A stretch of DNA of 39,739 nt from Acidovorax delafieldii 2AN (GCF_000175235.1 NZ_ACQT01000016.1:1-39739), one strand, 5' to 3'; shown: positions 8,827 to 17,549, counted from the stretch's first letter. Notes: generated by a model not told the origin, from the sequence alone. A program made the numbers and translations.

Positions 8827-9992
8827 TCAGGCGCCGCGCCCCAACAGCCAGGCCTGGCGGGCGCCCAGCCCCACGCTCGCCCCCACCACCCAGAACAGCC
8901 CCGCCACGCCGATCAGCGCGCCCGCCGAGCCGAACAGCACGGGCATGAGCACGCTGGAAGCGTTGATGGTCATGAGCCGCAGCCCCAGCGCCTCGCCGTG
9001 GCGCGCGGGCGGCGTGATCTGGTGCAGCATGCTCATGATCATGGGCTGCACCGACCCCAGCGCAAAACCCAGCAGCACCGAGCAGGCACCCATGGTCAGC
9101 GCCGAAGGCAGCAGCGGGTAGACCGCGAACAGCAAGGCCGTGGCCAGCATGGCGGTGGTGACCACGGTGGCCTCGCGCAAGCGCTCAGCCACCATCGGCA
9201 TCATCACCCGGATAAGCGCCGCCGCGATGGCGAAGGCCCCCAAAATGGTGCCGATCACCGAGGCCGACAGGCCGCGCTCATGCCCCAGCAGCGGCACGAC
9301 GAAGGTGTGCACATCCCAGCACGACGACAGAAACCAGTTCACCAGCAGCAGGCGCCGAAAGCGCGGCTCGTTCATGAGATCCCACGCCCGCTGCGTGGCG
9401 CCGCCGGCCGCGGCAGCCACCGACGGCAGCTCGGTGGTGTCGCGCACCCAGAACCAGGTGGCCAGCGGCAGCAGGGCCAGCAGCGCAACGCCGCGCGAAA
9501 CCCCTCCACGCTGCCGGCGGTGCTGCCGGCATGGTCGATCAACAGGCCGGCACAGAACGGGCCGATGAAGTTGGACACGGCCGGCCCGATGGCCAGCCAG
9601 CTGAACACGCGCTTGAGTTCGGTGGCATCGTGCGCGGCGCGGCCCACATGGCGCTGCAGCGCGATGGTGGCGGCCCCGGTGGCGCCGCCCGTGGCCAACG
9701 CCGCCACGCACAGCACCGGGAACACCGGAAACAGCAGCGCCAAGGCGGTGCCACTGGTAGCCACGACCACGGCGTAGCCCACCGGGCGCTTGAGGCCATG
9801 GCGGTCTGCATAACGCCCCGCGGGCAGGGCCAGGAACACCTGCGTCAGTGCGAACAGTGCCAGCAGCACCCCCACCGCCGCCGCGCTGTATCCCTCGTGC
9901 AGTGCCAGCAGCGGCGCGGCCATGCGCATGCCGGCCATGCAGGCATGCACGCAGATCTGGCCCGCAATGAGCCGCGCCAGCGCCCAGTTCAC
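8827..9992 (-). pseudogene. MFS transporter, interrupted by a frameshift near 9485-9500
   Basis: Two reading frames each encode half of one major facilitator. From the GTG at 9992 the first half reads IAGQICVHACMAGMRMAAPL, then the MFS motif LPAGRYADRHGLKRP and FIGPFCAGLLIDHAG. After EGFRAA this frame loses sense, while the neighbouring frame continues with VALLALLPLATWFWVRD and then a normal six-helix second half to the stop at 8827. One extra base near the codons for RAAL would restore a single protein of about 388 residues. The start overlaps the rmuC stop by four bases (GTGA), so translation is probably coupled. Either a recent inactivation or a one-base sequence error; the substrate would be unknown. 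Confidence 0.8.
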
Positions 9993-11842
9993 AGAAGATC
10001 GTCCTCGGGGTCCAACCCAGGCAGTGCGGCCGTGCGCACCCCCGCCAAGGGCACTGCAGTGTCAGGCGCAGGCAGGTCCTGCACGTCGCGCAGCTTGCGC
10101 TGGATGGCACGGGTGCGCACACCCACCTCATCAAACTTCTTGGCGGCGGCGTCGATGGATTTCTTGGTGGCCTCGACCACATCGCCAAACTTGGCGAACT
10201 CGGTCTTGACCATGCCCAAAAGGCTCCACACCTCGGACGAGCGCTTCTCGATCGCCAGCGTCTTGAAGCCCATCTGCAGGCTGTTGAGCATGGCGGCCAG
10301 GTTGGCCGGGCCGGTGATCATCACGCGGCAGTCGTTCTGCACGGCCTCGACCAGGCCGGGACGGCGCATCACCTCGGCAAACAGGCCTTCGGTGGGCAGG
10401 TACAGCACGGCAAAGTCGGTGGTGTGCGGGGGCGAGACGTACTTGGCGAAGATCTTCTTGGCTTCGAGCCTGATCGAGGTCTCGAACGCATTGCCCGCCG
10501 ACAGGATGGCAGCCTTGTCGGCCGCATCCTGCGCGTCCATCAGGCGCTGGTACTGCTCCACGGGGTATTTGGAATCGATGGGCAGCCAGACCGGGTGCTC
10601 GTCGCTCTTGCCCGGCAGGCGGATGGCAAATTCCACCAGCTCGTCGCTGCCCGGCACGGTCTTGACGTTGCGCGCGAACTGGTCGGGCGTGAGCACGTTG
10701 TCGATGATGGCGCCCAGCTGCATTTCACCCCAGGTGCCGCGCGACTTCACGTTGGTCATCACGCGCTTGAGGTCGCCCACGCTGCCCGCCAGGGTCTGCA
10801 TTTCGCCCAGGCCCTTGTGCACTTGTTCGAGCCGGTCGCTCACCAGCTTGAAGGATTCGCCCAGGCGCTGCTCCAGTGTGGCGTGGAGTTTTTCGTCCAC
10901 CGTGCGGCGCATTTCCTCGAGCTTGGTGGCGTTATCGGCTTGGATGGCGGCCAGGCGTTCGTTGAGCGCGGTGCGCAGCTGCTCGGCGTTGTGCTGGCTG
11001 CCCTGCACCAGGCCGGTGAGCTGCTGCGACACGGCGTCTTGCAGCACCGAGAACTGGTTCTTGATCTGGAAGCCGTTGGCTTCGAGCTGGTCCTTGAGCG
11101 CCGTGGACATGGCGCCCAGCTGCGTCTGGATGTCGCCCTTGAGCGAGTCGAGCGTGAGGCGCGTGGCGGCCTGCAGGGCCTCGAAGCGTTCCTGGATGCG
11201 CTTTTCAAACAGCGCGGTGCTCTCGCCCATGGCTTCACGGCTCTTGACGCTTTCGGCCGCCAGCGCGGCCGTCGTGGTGGTGAGTTCGGTGCGAAAGCCC
11301 ACCAGCGTGGCCGACAGCTCGGTGCGGGCGGCGGCGGCATCGGCCTGACCCTGCGCCAAGTGGGCCAGCAAGGCCTTGCTGCTTTCCTCGAGCCGCCCGG
11401 CCACGGCGTTCTGCAACGCATCAAACCGCTGGGCCAGCGCCGCATCCTGCGCGGCCTGGCGCTGTGTGAGGGCGGAGTCGAAGGCCGTGAGGCGCTGCTC
11501 CAGCCGCCCTTCGAACACGCCAAACGCTGCCAGCAGTTCGGTGCGGCCGCTGCGCGACTCGGTGACAGCCTGGGCCAGGCGCTCGTCCACCGCGTGGCGC
11601 AGCGTCTCGAGCGTGGTCTGCGTGGTCTGCGTGAAGCCGCGCAACTGCTGGCCCATGCCGTCCAGGGCGCCGTCGTTCTTGGCCACGGCAATCTGCGTGG
11701 CCTGGGCGGTCTGCTCGAGTGCCTGCAGGCGGGCCAGCCACTCGGCCGGTAGCTCGACGCGGGGGCGGCGCAGCAAAAGCAGCACCAGCAGAACGATGAC
11801 AAGTGCCAGCGCAGCCAGCAAAACGAGGGTGTCGGTAGTCAA
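9989..11842 (-). CDS. rmuC: DNA recombination protein RmuC
   Basis: 617 residues. RmuC is a membrane-anchored coiled-coil protein with a PD-(D/E)XK-like nuclease fold that limits inversions at short inverted repeats. An N-terminal membrane helix (about 6-25, LVLLAALALVIVLLVLLLL) is followed by a long heptad-rich coiled coil (about 35-340) and the conserved core: NVKSRGTWGEMQLGAII, LPIDSKYPVEQYQRL and FAVLYLPTEGLFAEVM. An in-frame stop lies just upstream, which forces a TTG start at 11842; no clear Shine-Dalgarno precedes it. The stem-loop repeat at 11847 sits directly in front of this start. The MFS gene overlaps the 3' end by four bases. Confidence 0.94.
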   Translation of the reverse strand: MTTDTLVLLAALALVIVLLVLLLLRRPRVELPAEWLARLQALEQTAQATQIAVAKNDGALDGMGQQLRGFTQTTQTTLETLRHAVDERLAQAVTESRSGRTELLAAFGVFEGRLEQRLTAFDSALTQRQAAQDAALAQRFDALQNAVAGRLEESSKALLAHLAQGQADAAAARTELSATLVGFRTELTTTTAALAAESVKSREAMGESTALFEKRIQERFEALQAATRLTLDSLKGDIQTQLGAMSTALKDQLEANGFQIKNQFSVLQDAVSQQLTGLVQGSQHNAEQLRTALNERLAAIQADNATKLEEMRRTVDEKLHATLEQRLGESFKLVSDRLEQVHKGLGEMQTLAGSVGDLKRVMTNVKSRGTWGEMQLGAIIDNVLTPDQFARNVKTVPGSDELVEFAIRLPGKSDEHPVWLPIDSKYPVEQYQRLMDAQDAADKAAILSAGNAFETSIRLEAKKIFAKYVSPPHTTDFAVLYLPTEGLFAEVMRRPGLVEAVQNDCRVMITGPANLAAMLNSLQMGFKTLAIEKRSSEVWSLLGMVKTEFAKFGDVVEATKKSIDAAAKKFDEVGVRTRAIQRKLRDVQDLPAPDTAVPLAGVRTAALPGLDPEDDLL

Positions 11843-11846
11843 GGCA

Positions 11847-11904
11847 AATTACTATTGTTTTGATAGCTTCTAGCGCTTATCCAGCAAGCGCCAGAAGCCA
11901 ATTT
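11847..11904 (+). repeat. Dispersed stem-loop repeat, copy C
   Basis: Best-formed flank of the family: AATTACTATTG then TTTTGATA. Arm GCTTCTAGCGCTT (11866-11878), loop ATCCAGC, arm AAGCGCCAGAAGC (11886-11898; 12 of 13 pairs), then CAATTTGG. It lies downstream of the hydroxyacid dehydrogenase gene and ends its left side five bases before the TTG start of rmuC, so it would form a hairpin in the rmuC leader. Confidence 0.8.
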
Positions 11905-11920
11905 GGCGTGAAGATGGATG

Positions 11921-12913
11921 TCATTGCCCCCGCAGGCCGGGCGCAGGCTGGTTCACCGGCGTGAGCGGACCCTGCCCGCCCAAGAAGGCGATCAGGTTGT
12001 CGGCCGCCAGGTTGGCCATGGCGCGGCGCGTGGGCACCGTGGCGCTGGCGATGTGGGGCGTGAGCACCACATTGGGCACGGTGAGCAGGTCGGGGTGAAC
12101 GCTGGGTTCGCCCTCGAAAACATCCAGGCCCGCTGCTGCAATGCGCCGATCGCGCAGGACCACCGCCAGGGCCGCGTCGTCCACGATGCCGCCGCGCGCA
12201 ATGTTGATGAGCGTGGCCGTGGGCTTCATCAGCGCCAGCTCGGCCGCGCCAATGGTGTGGTGCGATGCCGCGCTGTAGGGCACCACCAGCACCACATGGT
12301 CGGCCGTGCGCAGCAGCTCTTCCTTGCCCACGTAGGTGGCCTTGCATTCGGCCTCCAGCGCGGGCGAAAGGCGCGAGCGGTTGTGGTAGACCACCTTCAT
12401 GCCAAAGCCATGCGCGCCGCGCCTGGCAATGCCCTGCCCGATACGGCCCATGCCGATGATGCCCAGCGTGCTGCCGTGGATGTCGCTGCCCGCGAACATG
12501 TCGTAGCTCCACTTCGTCCACTTCCCGGCGCGCAGGTAATGCTCGCTTTCGGTCATGCGGCGGGCCGTGGCCATCAACAGCGCAAAGCCGAAGTCGGCCG
12601 TGGTTTCGGTCAGCACATCGGGCGTGTTGGTGCCTTGCACGCCTGCGGAGGTCATGGCGTCCACGTCGAAGTTGTTGTAGCCCACGGCCATGTTGGCGCA
12701 GATCTTCAGGCGCGGCGCCGCGGCCAGCAGGGCTGCGTCGATGCGCTGGCTGCCGGTGGTCAGCGCGCCGTCCTTGTCGGCCAGGCGCGCGGCCAGCTCG
12801 TGTGGCGTCCAGATGGCGTCGGCGGGGTTGTCCTCCACGTCGAAATGCTCGCGCAGGCGGTCCACGATGTCAGGGAAGATCGCACGGGCGACCAGGATGC
12901 GGGGTTTGCTCAT
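11921..12913 (-). CDS. D-2-hydroxyacid dehydrogenase, glyoxylate/hydroxypyruvate reductase type
   Basis: 330 residues. The family reduces 2-oxo acids such as glyoxylate and hydroxypyruvate in the cytoplasm. The Rossmann motif GMGRIGQGIARR is at 154-165; the catalytic triad is R240 (NIARGGIVDD), E269 (GLDVFEGEP) and H287 (TPHIASAT). After the second beta strand, HNRSR carries arginines that usually favour NADPH over NADH. Length and motif order match GhrB/GyaR enzymes closely. It is preceded by the second repeat type (12952-13089) and followed by stem-loop repeat copy C. The exact 2-oxo acid cannot be told from sequence. Confidence 0.9.
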   Translation of the reverse strand: MSKPRILVARAIFPDIVDRLREHFDVEDNPADAIWTPHELAARLADKDGALTTGSQRIDAALLAAAPRLKICANMAVGYNNFDVDAMTSAGVQGTNTPDVLTETTADFGFALLMATARRMTESEHYLRAGKWTKWSYDMFAGSDIHGSTLGIIGMGRIGQGIARRGAHGFGMKVVYHNRSRLSPALEAECKATYVGKEELLRTADHVVLVVPYSAASHHTIGAAELALMKPTATLINIARGGIVDDAALAVVLRDRRIAAAGLDVFEGEPSVHPDLLTVPNVVLTPHIASATVPTRRAMANLAADNLIAFLGGQGPLTPVNQPAPGLRGQ

Positions 12914-12951
12914 AAGTCTTCAATCTCCAAACTATTCGCGAGGCACGTCGG

Positions 12952-13089
12952 CCCGTGAAACTGGCGTGGTCCAAGCCAGTGGCCGCCGAGCAATGGCCGC
13001 CCTGCAGCGAGGGCCGCGTCCTCCTTCCCGCAACGCGCTGCGGGGCGAGAGAAGGGGGAAGCGGCGCAGCCGCTCAGGGGGGATGTCCA
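12952..13089 (+). repeat. Second repeat type, copy 1 (long form)
   Basis: Begins CCCGTGAAACTGGC (12952-12965), identical to the start of the copy at 33298. It contains the hairpins CCCGCA..TGCGGG (about 13028-13043) and GCGGC-GCA-GCCGC, and ends in GCTCAGGGGG next to the antiporter stop codon. On the minus strand, the stop is followed by CCCCCTGAGC, a GC-rich stem and then pyrimidine-rich sequence, which resembles a transcript end. Confidence 0.6.
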
Positions 13090-14499
13090 TCATCTGAACC
13101 AGATGAAGGTCATCACGACAAACAGCGGCACCAGAACGCCGCCCGACCACAGCATGTAGCCAAAGAAGCTGGGCATCTTCACGCCCCGGTCTTCGGCAAT
13201 GGCCTTGACCATCATGTTGGGCGCGTTGCCGATGTAGCTGTTGGCGCCCATGAAAACCGAGCCCGCCGAGATGGCCGCCAGCGTAGGAGCCAGGGTGGTC
13301 ATCAGCACGGCCGGGTCGCCACCGGCGGTGTTGAAGAACACCAGGTAGGTCGGCGCGTTATCGAGGAAGGAGCTGAGCGCGCCCGAGGCCCAGAAATACA
13401 TGGCCGGGTCGGGCGTGCCATCGGGCCGTGTCACGGCAGCCACGACGGCACCGAACGGGCCGCTGACACCCGCCTTGAGCATCGCGATGACGGGAATGAT
13501 GGTGAGGAAGATGCCGGCAAACAGCTTGGCCACCTCCTGCATGGGGCCCCAGCTGAACTGGTTGTCTTCATGCACCTTGCGAGGGGTGACGACCAGCGAC
13601 ACCAGCGTGACCAGGATCAGCCCCACATCGCGCACGATGCCGGGCAGGCCCACCTCGGTGCCCGCCACGTGGAACACCACAGACGACTTCCACAGCCCGC
13701 TCATCAGCACCAGCGCCACCACCGCGCCCAGCAGCGCGAAGTTGGCCTTGCCGTCGAAGCCGATGGCCTTGGAGTCGGGGGTAGGGTCAGCCTTGAGCAC
13801 CTCTTCACGCCGGTGGTAATACCAGGAATCCAGCGCAAAGAAGAGGGCCAGCAGCGCACCGACCAAGAACAGGGTCTCGGGGAAGATGTGGCCCACGGTC
13901 CAGAAGAAGTCCACGCCCTTCAGGAAGCCCAGGAACAGCGGCGGATCGCCCAGCGGGGTGAGCGAGCCGCCGGCGTTGGAAACGATGAAGATGAAGAACA
14001 CCACCACATGCGCCACATGCTTGCGGTTGTCGTTGGCGCGGATCAGCGGGCGGATCATGAGCATGGACGCACCCGTGGTGCCCATGAAGCTGGCCAGCAC
14101 CGCACCAATGGCCAGGATGGCGGTGTTCAGCGCCGGGCCGCCATGCAGGTTGCCCCGGATGTGGATGCCCCCCGCGACAGTGAACAACGCCGTGAGCAGG
14201 ATGACGAAGGGAATGTATTCACCCACCAGTGCGTGAACAAAACTGGCGCCCGCCGCGCCCGGCCCATGGACCACCGCAAACGGCAGCAAGAACGCCAGTG
14301 CCCAGCCCGCCGCCACCTTGCCGAAATGGTGGTGCCAGAAAATGGGCACCAGCAACGGCATGAGCGCGATGGACAGCAGGATGCCGGCAAAGGGCACGCC
14401 CCACAGCACCGACAGGCGGCTGCCGTCGATGTCGGCGGCACAGGCCAGGCCGGGAAGCGCGCACAGGGCGGCCACGGTCAGCCAGCGGGAAATCTTCAT
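13090..14499 (-). CDS. NhaD-like sodium:proton antiporter family membrane protein
   Basis: 469 residues with about twelve predicted helices, of the ArsB/NhaD/citrate-transporter (IT) superfamily, acting in the inner membrane. It opens with a signal-like helix (WLTVAALCALPGLACA). Family features include SNAGGSLTPLGDPPLFLGFL near 215-234, FMGTTGASMLMIRPLIRAND, and the re-entrant-type ASGALSSFLDNAPTYLVFF with MGANSYIGNAPNMMVKA in the second half. The ATG at 14499 has AAGGAG eight bases upstream; the longer frame to 14613 lacks such a site. It shares strand with pncB but there are about 50 bases between them. The Na+/H+ role is inferred from family; an organic-anion role is not excluded. Confidence 0.82.
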   Translation of the reverse strand: MKISRWLTVAALCALPGLACAADIDGSRLSVLWGVPFAGILLSIALMPLLVPIFWHHHFGKVAAGWALAFLLPFAVVHGPGAAGASFVHALVGEYIPFVILLTALFTVAGGIHIRGNLHGGPALNTAILAIGAVLASFMGTTGASMLMIRPLIRANDNRKHVAHVVVFFIFIVSNAGGSLTPLGDPPLFLGFLKGVDFFWTVGHIFPETLFLVGALLALFFALDSWYYHRREEVLKADPTPDSKAIGFDGKANFALLGAVVALVLMSGLWKSSVVFHVAGTEVGLPGIVRDVGLILVTLVSLVVTPRKVHEDNQFSWGPMQEVAKLFAGIFLTIIPVIAMLKAGVSGPFGAVVAAVTRPDGTPDPAMYFWASGALSSFLDNAPTYLVFFNTAGGDPAVLMTTLAPTLAAISAGSVFMGANSYIGNAPNMMVKAIAEDRGVKMPSFFGYMLWSGGVLVPLFVVMTFIWFR

Positions 14500-14549
14500 G
14501 GGTCTGTCTCCTTCTTGTCGAGGGGTTGCCGGGGCCACGCGGGGCGCGG

Positions 14550-15758
14550 TCACGGTACCGAGGGAATCTCGAATACCTGGCGCAGGTAGGCCAGGTATTT
14601 CTCGTCGTCGCACATGCCCTTGCCAGGCGTATCGGACACCTTGGCGACGGGCTGGTCATTGCAGCGCGTCATCTTGATGACCACCTGCAATGGCTCGTAG
14701 CCCAGATCGTTGGTGAGGTTGGTGCCAATGCCAAACGCCAGCAGGCAGCGTCCGTGGAATTGCCGGTACAGCTCGATGGTGCGGGGCACGGTAAGGGCAT
14801 CGCTGAAGATCAGCGTCTTGGTCAGCGGGTCCACACGGTTGTGACGGTAGTGTTCGAGCAGGCGCTCGCCCCATGCAAACGGGTCGCCGCTGTCGTGCCG
14901 GGCGCCATCGAAGAGCTTGCAGAAGTACAGGTCGAAATCGCGCAGGAAGGCACTCATGCCGTACACGTCGGATAGCGCGATGCCCAGGTCGCCCCGGTAT
15001 TCCTTGGCCCACATCTCGAAACCGAAGACCTGGCTGTCACGCAGGCGGGGGCCCAGCGACTGGCAGGCCTGCAGGTATTCGTGGGCCATGGTGCCCAGCG
15101 GCGTCACGCCCAGCTTCATGGCGTACAGCACGTTGCTGGTGCCGGCAAACTGGCCCGGTCCCGCCCCGCCGCCCGGGCGGCGGTCACCAGCGCCCAGGCG
15201 CGCCACCAGCACGCGCAGCACCTCTTCGTGCCAGGCCCTGCTGAAACGCCGGCGCGTGCCGTAGTCGGCAATCTTGAGCTCGTCCAGGCCTTCGCCCTGC
15301 AGCTGGGCAATTTTGACGTCGAGGCGCTTGCGCCCCTCGGGGAAGTCGGGCACCTTCTGGGTATTGCGGAAATACACCTCGTTCACGATGGCCAGCACCG
15401 GGATCTCGAACAGGATGGTGTGCAGCCAGGGCCCGCGGATGGTGATGTCGATCTCTCCGCTTTCCAGCGGCATCACGGTGATGTATTTCTCATTGAGCTT
15501 GAACAGCCCGAGAAAATCGACGAAGTCGCTTTTGATGAAACGCAGCGAACGCAGGTAGTCGAGCTCGGCCTCCTGGAAGTGCAGGCTGCACAGCGAGCGA
15601 ATCTCGTCGCGGATCTCGCCCACGAAGGGCGCCAGTTGCACGCCGGGGTTGCGGCACTTGAACCGGTACTCCACCCGCGCACCTGGAAACTGGTGCAGCA
15701 CCACCTGCATCATGGTGAACTTGTACAGGTCGGTGTCGAGCAGGCTGGTGATGATCAT
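14550..15758 (-). CDS. pncB: Nicotinate phosphoribosyltransferase
   Basis: 402 residues. It converts nicotinate and PRPP (with ATP hydrolysis) to nicotinate mononucleotide in NAD salvage, in the cytoplasm. It starts with the family hallmark [50 protein letters not shown] (166-173) and [11 protein letters not shown] follow, with H226 the expected autophosphorylated histidine; C-terminal [12 protein letters not shown] and [19 protein letters not shown] are also typical. A glycine/proline-rich stretch [14 protein letters not shown] (189-202) interrupts the core just before FAGTSNV, where E. coli PncB is shorter. The ATG at 15758 directly precedes the conserved IITSLLDTD. Confidence 0.96.
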   Translation of the reverse strand: MIITSLLDTDLYKFTMMQVVLHQFPGARVEYRFKCRNPGVQLAPFVGEIRDEIRSLCSLHFQEAELDYLRSLRFIKSDFVDFLGLFKLNEKYITVMPLESGEIDITIRGPWLHTILFEIPVLAIVNEVYFRNTQKVPDFPEGRKRLDVKIAQLQGEGLDELKIADYGTRRRFSRAWHEEVLRVLVARLGAGDRRPGGGAGPGQFAGTSNVLYAMKLGVTPLGTMAHEYLQACQSLGPRLRDSQVFGFEMWAKEYRGDLGIALSDVYGMSAFLRDFDLYFCKLFDGARHDSGDPFAWGERLLEHYRHNRVDPLTKTLIFSDALTVPRTIELYRQFHGRCLLAFGIGTNLTNDLGYEPLQVVIKMTRCNDQPVAKVSDTPGKGMCDDEKYLAYLRQVFEIPSVP

Positions 15759-15895
15759 GGTGGGGCGGGGCCACGGCGGCAGCCCGGGGCGGAAACCATC
15801 GCTGGCAAGGCCAGGGGCCTCAAAGTGTAGGCCATCGCGCGCCCGCAGCCACCGTGCGCGCGCGCAAGCCCCCACAGTTGCCAAATTTCTGTCAG

Positions 15896-15954
15896 AAATA
15901 GCGCAGGCGCTTTTCTGCTGCGCACAAGCAGCTACATTTTATATAGCAATCGAG
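15896..15954 (-). repeat. Dispersed stem-loop repeat, copy D (diverged, minus orientation)
   Basis: On the minus strand it reads GATTGCTATATAAAATG, TAGCTGCTTGTGCGC, then AGCAGAAAAGCGCC and GCTATTT, in the order of the family. It begins directly after the TAA stop of the thioesterase gene. The arms pair only partly. Confidence 0.5.
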
Positions 15955-16419
15955 TTACCCGCTCACCACGAGCGCCTGCAGCACGGTGCGCAGGCCCTCG
16001 GGCACTGGCACGGGCCGGCGCGTGGTGCGATCGACATACACGTGAACGAAATGCCCCGCGGCGGCGCAGAGCGCCTCGCCCTGGGCAAACAGGCCCACCT
16101 CATACCGCACGCTGGAGCTGCCCAGGCGGGCCACGCGGATGCCTGCTTCCACGGTTTGCGGAAATGCCAGCGGCGCAAAGTAATTGCACTGGGTTTCAAT
16201 CACCAGCCCGATGGTTTCGCCCGCATGGATATCGAGCACGCCCTGCTCGATGAGGTGCGCGTTCACGGCGGTGTCAAACCAGCTGTAGTACACGACGTTG
16301 TTGACGTGGCCATAGACATCGTTGTCGGCCCAGCGCGTGCTGATCGAACGAAAGGCCCGAAAGGCGCTGCGCGGCTGCGGGGCCGGGCGCGGCGCCGGGG
16401 AGGTGGGAGCGTTTGTCAT
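15955..16419 (-). CDS. Acyl-CoA thioesterase, 4HBT/YbgC hotdog family
   Basis: 154 residues. Hotdog-fold thioesterases hydrolyse acyl-CoA esters. The active-site signature [22 protein letters not shown] is seen at 28-49, with D34 the likely catalytic acid in the position of the 4-hydroxybenzoyl-CoA thioesterase aspartate. The proline-rich N-terminus (about 2-18) is probably disordered. Its ATG overlaps the TGA of the deacetylase-family gene (ATGA, 16416-16419), so the two are translationally coupled. Substrate unknown; the coupling suggests a linked acyl or acetyl task. Confidence 0.85.
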   Translation of the reverse strand: MTNAPTSPAPRPAPQPRSAFRAFRSISTRWADNDVYGHVNNVVYYSWFDTAVNAHLIEQGVLDIHAGETIGLVIETQCNYFAPLAFPQTVEAGIRVARLGSSSVRYEVGLFAQGEALCAAAGHFVHVYVDRTTRRPVPVPEGLRTVLQALVVSG

Positions 16420-17351
16420 GGCCGGAGATTCTGCCAGCGCGCGTGGTATTGCAGTGCCACGCGCCAGGTGGCCACCTGGGCGCGCAGCGTGTCGGCCATG
16501 TCGCGGCCATAGCCGCCCGCCATCGTGAACGCCAGGGGAACGCCGCGCTGCCAAGCCCAGTCGAACACCCGGCGGTCACGGGCCTCGAGGCCATCGTGGC
16601 TGAGTGCAAGGCGGCCGAGCCGGTCGCCCACATGCGGGTCCGCGCCCGCCAGGTAGAGCACGAGCCCCGGGGCAAAGCGCTGGTCGAGCGCATCGAGGGC
16701 CTGCTCCAGCGCATGCAGGTACTCGTCGTCAGCGCAGCCATCAGGGAGTTCAACGTCGAGATCGCCCTCCTCCTTGCGGAAGGGAAAATTGCGCGCCCCG
16801 TGCAGCGAGAGCGTGAACACGCTGTCGTCGCCCTGAAAGAGATGGGCCGTGCCGTTGCCCTGGTGCACGTCGAGGTCGATCACCGCCACGCACAAGGGCT
16901 GCGCCTTCACGCCTGCACGCGCCCTCTCGGCCTGCATCAGACGGGCCGCCACGGCGATGTCGTTGAACACGCAGAACCCGCTGCCCCGGTCGGCATAGGC
17001 ATGGTGGGTGCCGCCTGCCAGATTGCCGGCCACGCCCTCCCGCAGGGCCGCACGGCAGGCGGCGATTGTGGCGCCCACCGAGCGCCGAGCGCGCTCCGCC
17101 ATGGCCGGGCTCCAGGGAAAGCCGATCTCGCGCTGCGCGGCAGGCGCCAGCGTGCCCGTGGCAACCGCCTGGATATAGCTCGGCACGTGCGCCAGCGCCA
17201 GTTCACCATCGCTTGCCGCAGGCGCTTCCTGCAACGCCACGCCCGGCAGATCGAGCGCCAGCCGGTCACGCAACATGCCGTATTTGGCCATGGGAAAGCG
17301 GTGGCCCTGCGGCAGGGGCAGCACAAAGTGGTCTGCGTAATAGGCATGCAT
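16416..17351 (-). CDS. Histone-deacetylase-superfamily zinc amidohydrolase
   Basis: 311 residues, compact for the family. Bacterial members deacetylate acetylpolyamines, acetylated proteins or similar amides. The active site is complete: the histidine pair H116-H117 in [19 protein letters not shown], zinc ligands D161 and H163 in [10 protein letters not shown] and D238 in [10 protein letters not shown], and the transition-state tyrosine Y281 in MAGGYGRD. The ATG at 17351 begins MHAYYADHF, typical of the group; the frame open to 17465 adds unrelated sequence. It is divergent from phaP and coupled to the thioesterase gene downstream. The physiological substrate is not evident. Confidence 0.92.
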   Translation of the reverse strand: MHAYYADHFVLPLPQGHRFPMAKYGMLRDRLALDLPGVALQEAPAASDGELALAHVPSYIQAVATGTLAPAAQREIGFPWSPAMAERARRSVGATIAACRAALREGVAGNLAGGTHHAYADRGSGFCVFNDIAVAARLMQAERARAGVKAQPLCVAVIDLDVHQGNGTAHLFQGDDSVFTLSLHGARNFPFRKEEGDLDVELPDGCADDEYLHALEQALDALDQRFAPGLVLYLAGADPHVGDRLGRLALSHDGLEARDRRVFDWAWQRGVPLAFTMAGGYGRDMADTLRAQVATWRVALQYHARWQNLRP

Positions 17352-17398
17352 GACGCGATTGTGGCAACGGCCGCGCCACTGGGGTGCAGCCTCTAATA

Positions 17399-17413
17399 TG
17401 TTGCAACGCAACA
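17399..17413. promoter_or_regulatory. Upstream candidate PhaR site of phaP
   Basis: TGTTGC-AAC-GCAACA is an inverted repeat with perfect 6-base arms. Its core TTGC-N3-GCAA resembles the CTGC-N3-GCAG element reported for PhaR of Paracoccus denitrificans. It lies just upstream of the phaP -35. Confidence 0.45.
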
Positions 17414-17421
17414 AAAATCGC

Positions 17422-17449
17422 TTGCAATCGGGCCCGCAGCCCCTAAAAT
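17422..17449 (+). promoter_or_regulatory. phaP promoter
   Basis: TTGCAA (17422-17427), 16 bases, TAAAAT (17444-17449). Transcription would start near 17456, inside or just before the candidate PhaR operator. Confidence 0.6.
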
Positions 17450-17457
17450 TCAACCCA

Positions 17458-17470
17458 TGCTGCACTGCAA
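17458..17470. promoter_or_regulatory. Candidate PhaR operator of phaP
   Basis: TGCTGCACTGCAA contains CTGC-ACT-GCAA. The same 13 bases, reverse-complemented, occur at 33949-33961 in front of phaR. It begins 8 bases after the -10, at the predicted transcription start, the place for a repressor. Confidence 0.6.
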
Positions 17471-17549
17471 CATGACTTGGTCAAGTCAGGGTCAGCGCAG
17501 ATGTCTGTAAGTACCCGGCCCGCAAGGTCCCACTTTTAGGAGATATGAC

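Noticed and set aside
9531-11348. 600-codon plus-strand open frame opposite rmuC
   Set aside because: Serine-rich shadow of the RmuC coiled-coil codons; no family resemblance.
12955-14589. Plus-strand open frame opposite the antiporter gene
   Set aside because: The minus strand gives a clean multi-helix NhaD-like protein with a good ribosome-binding site.
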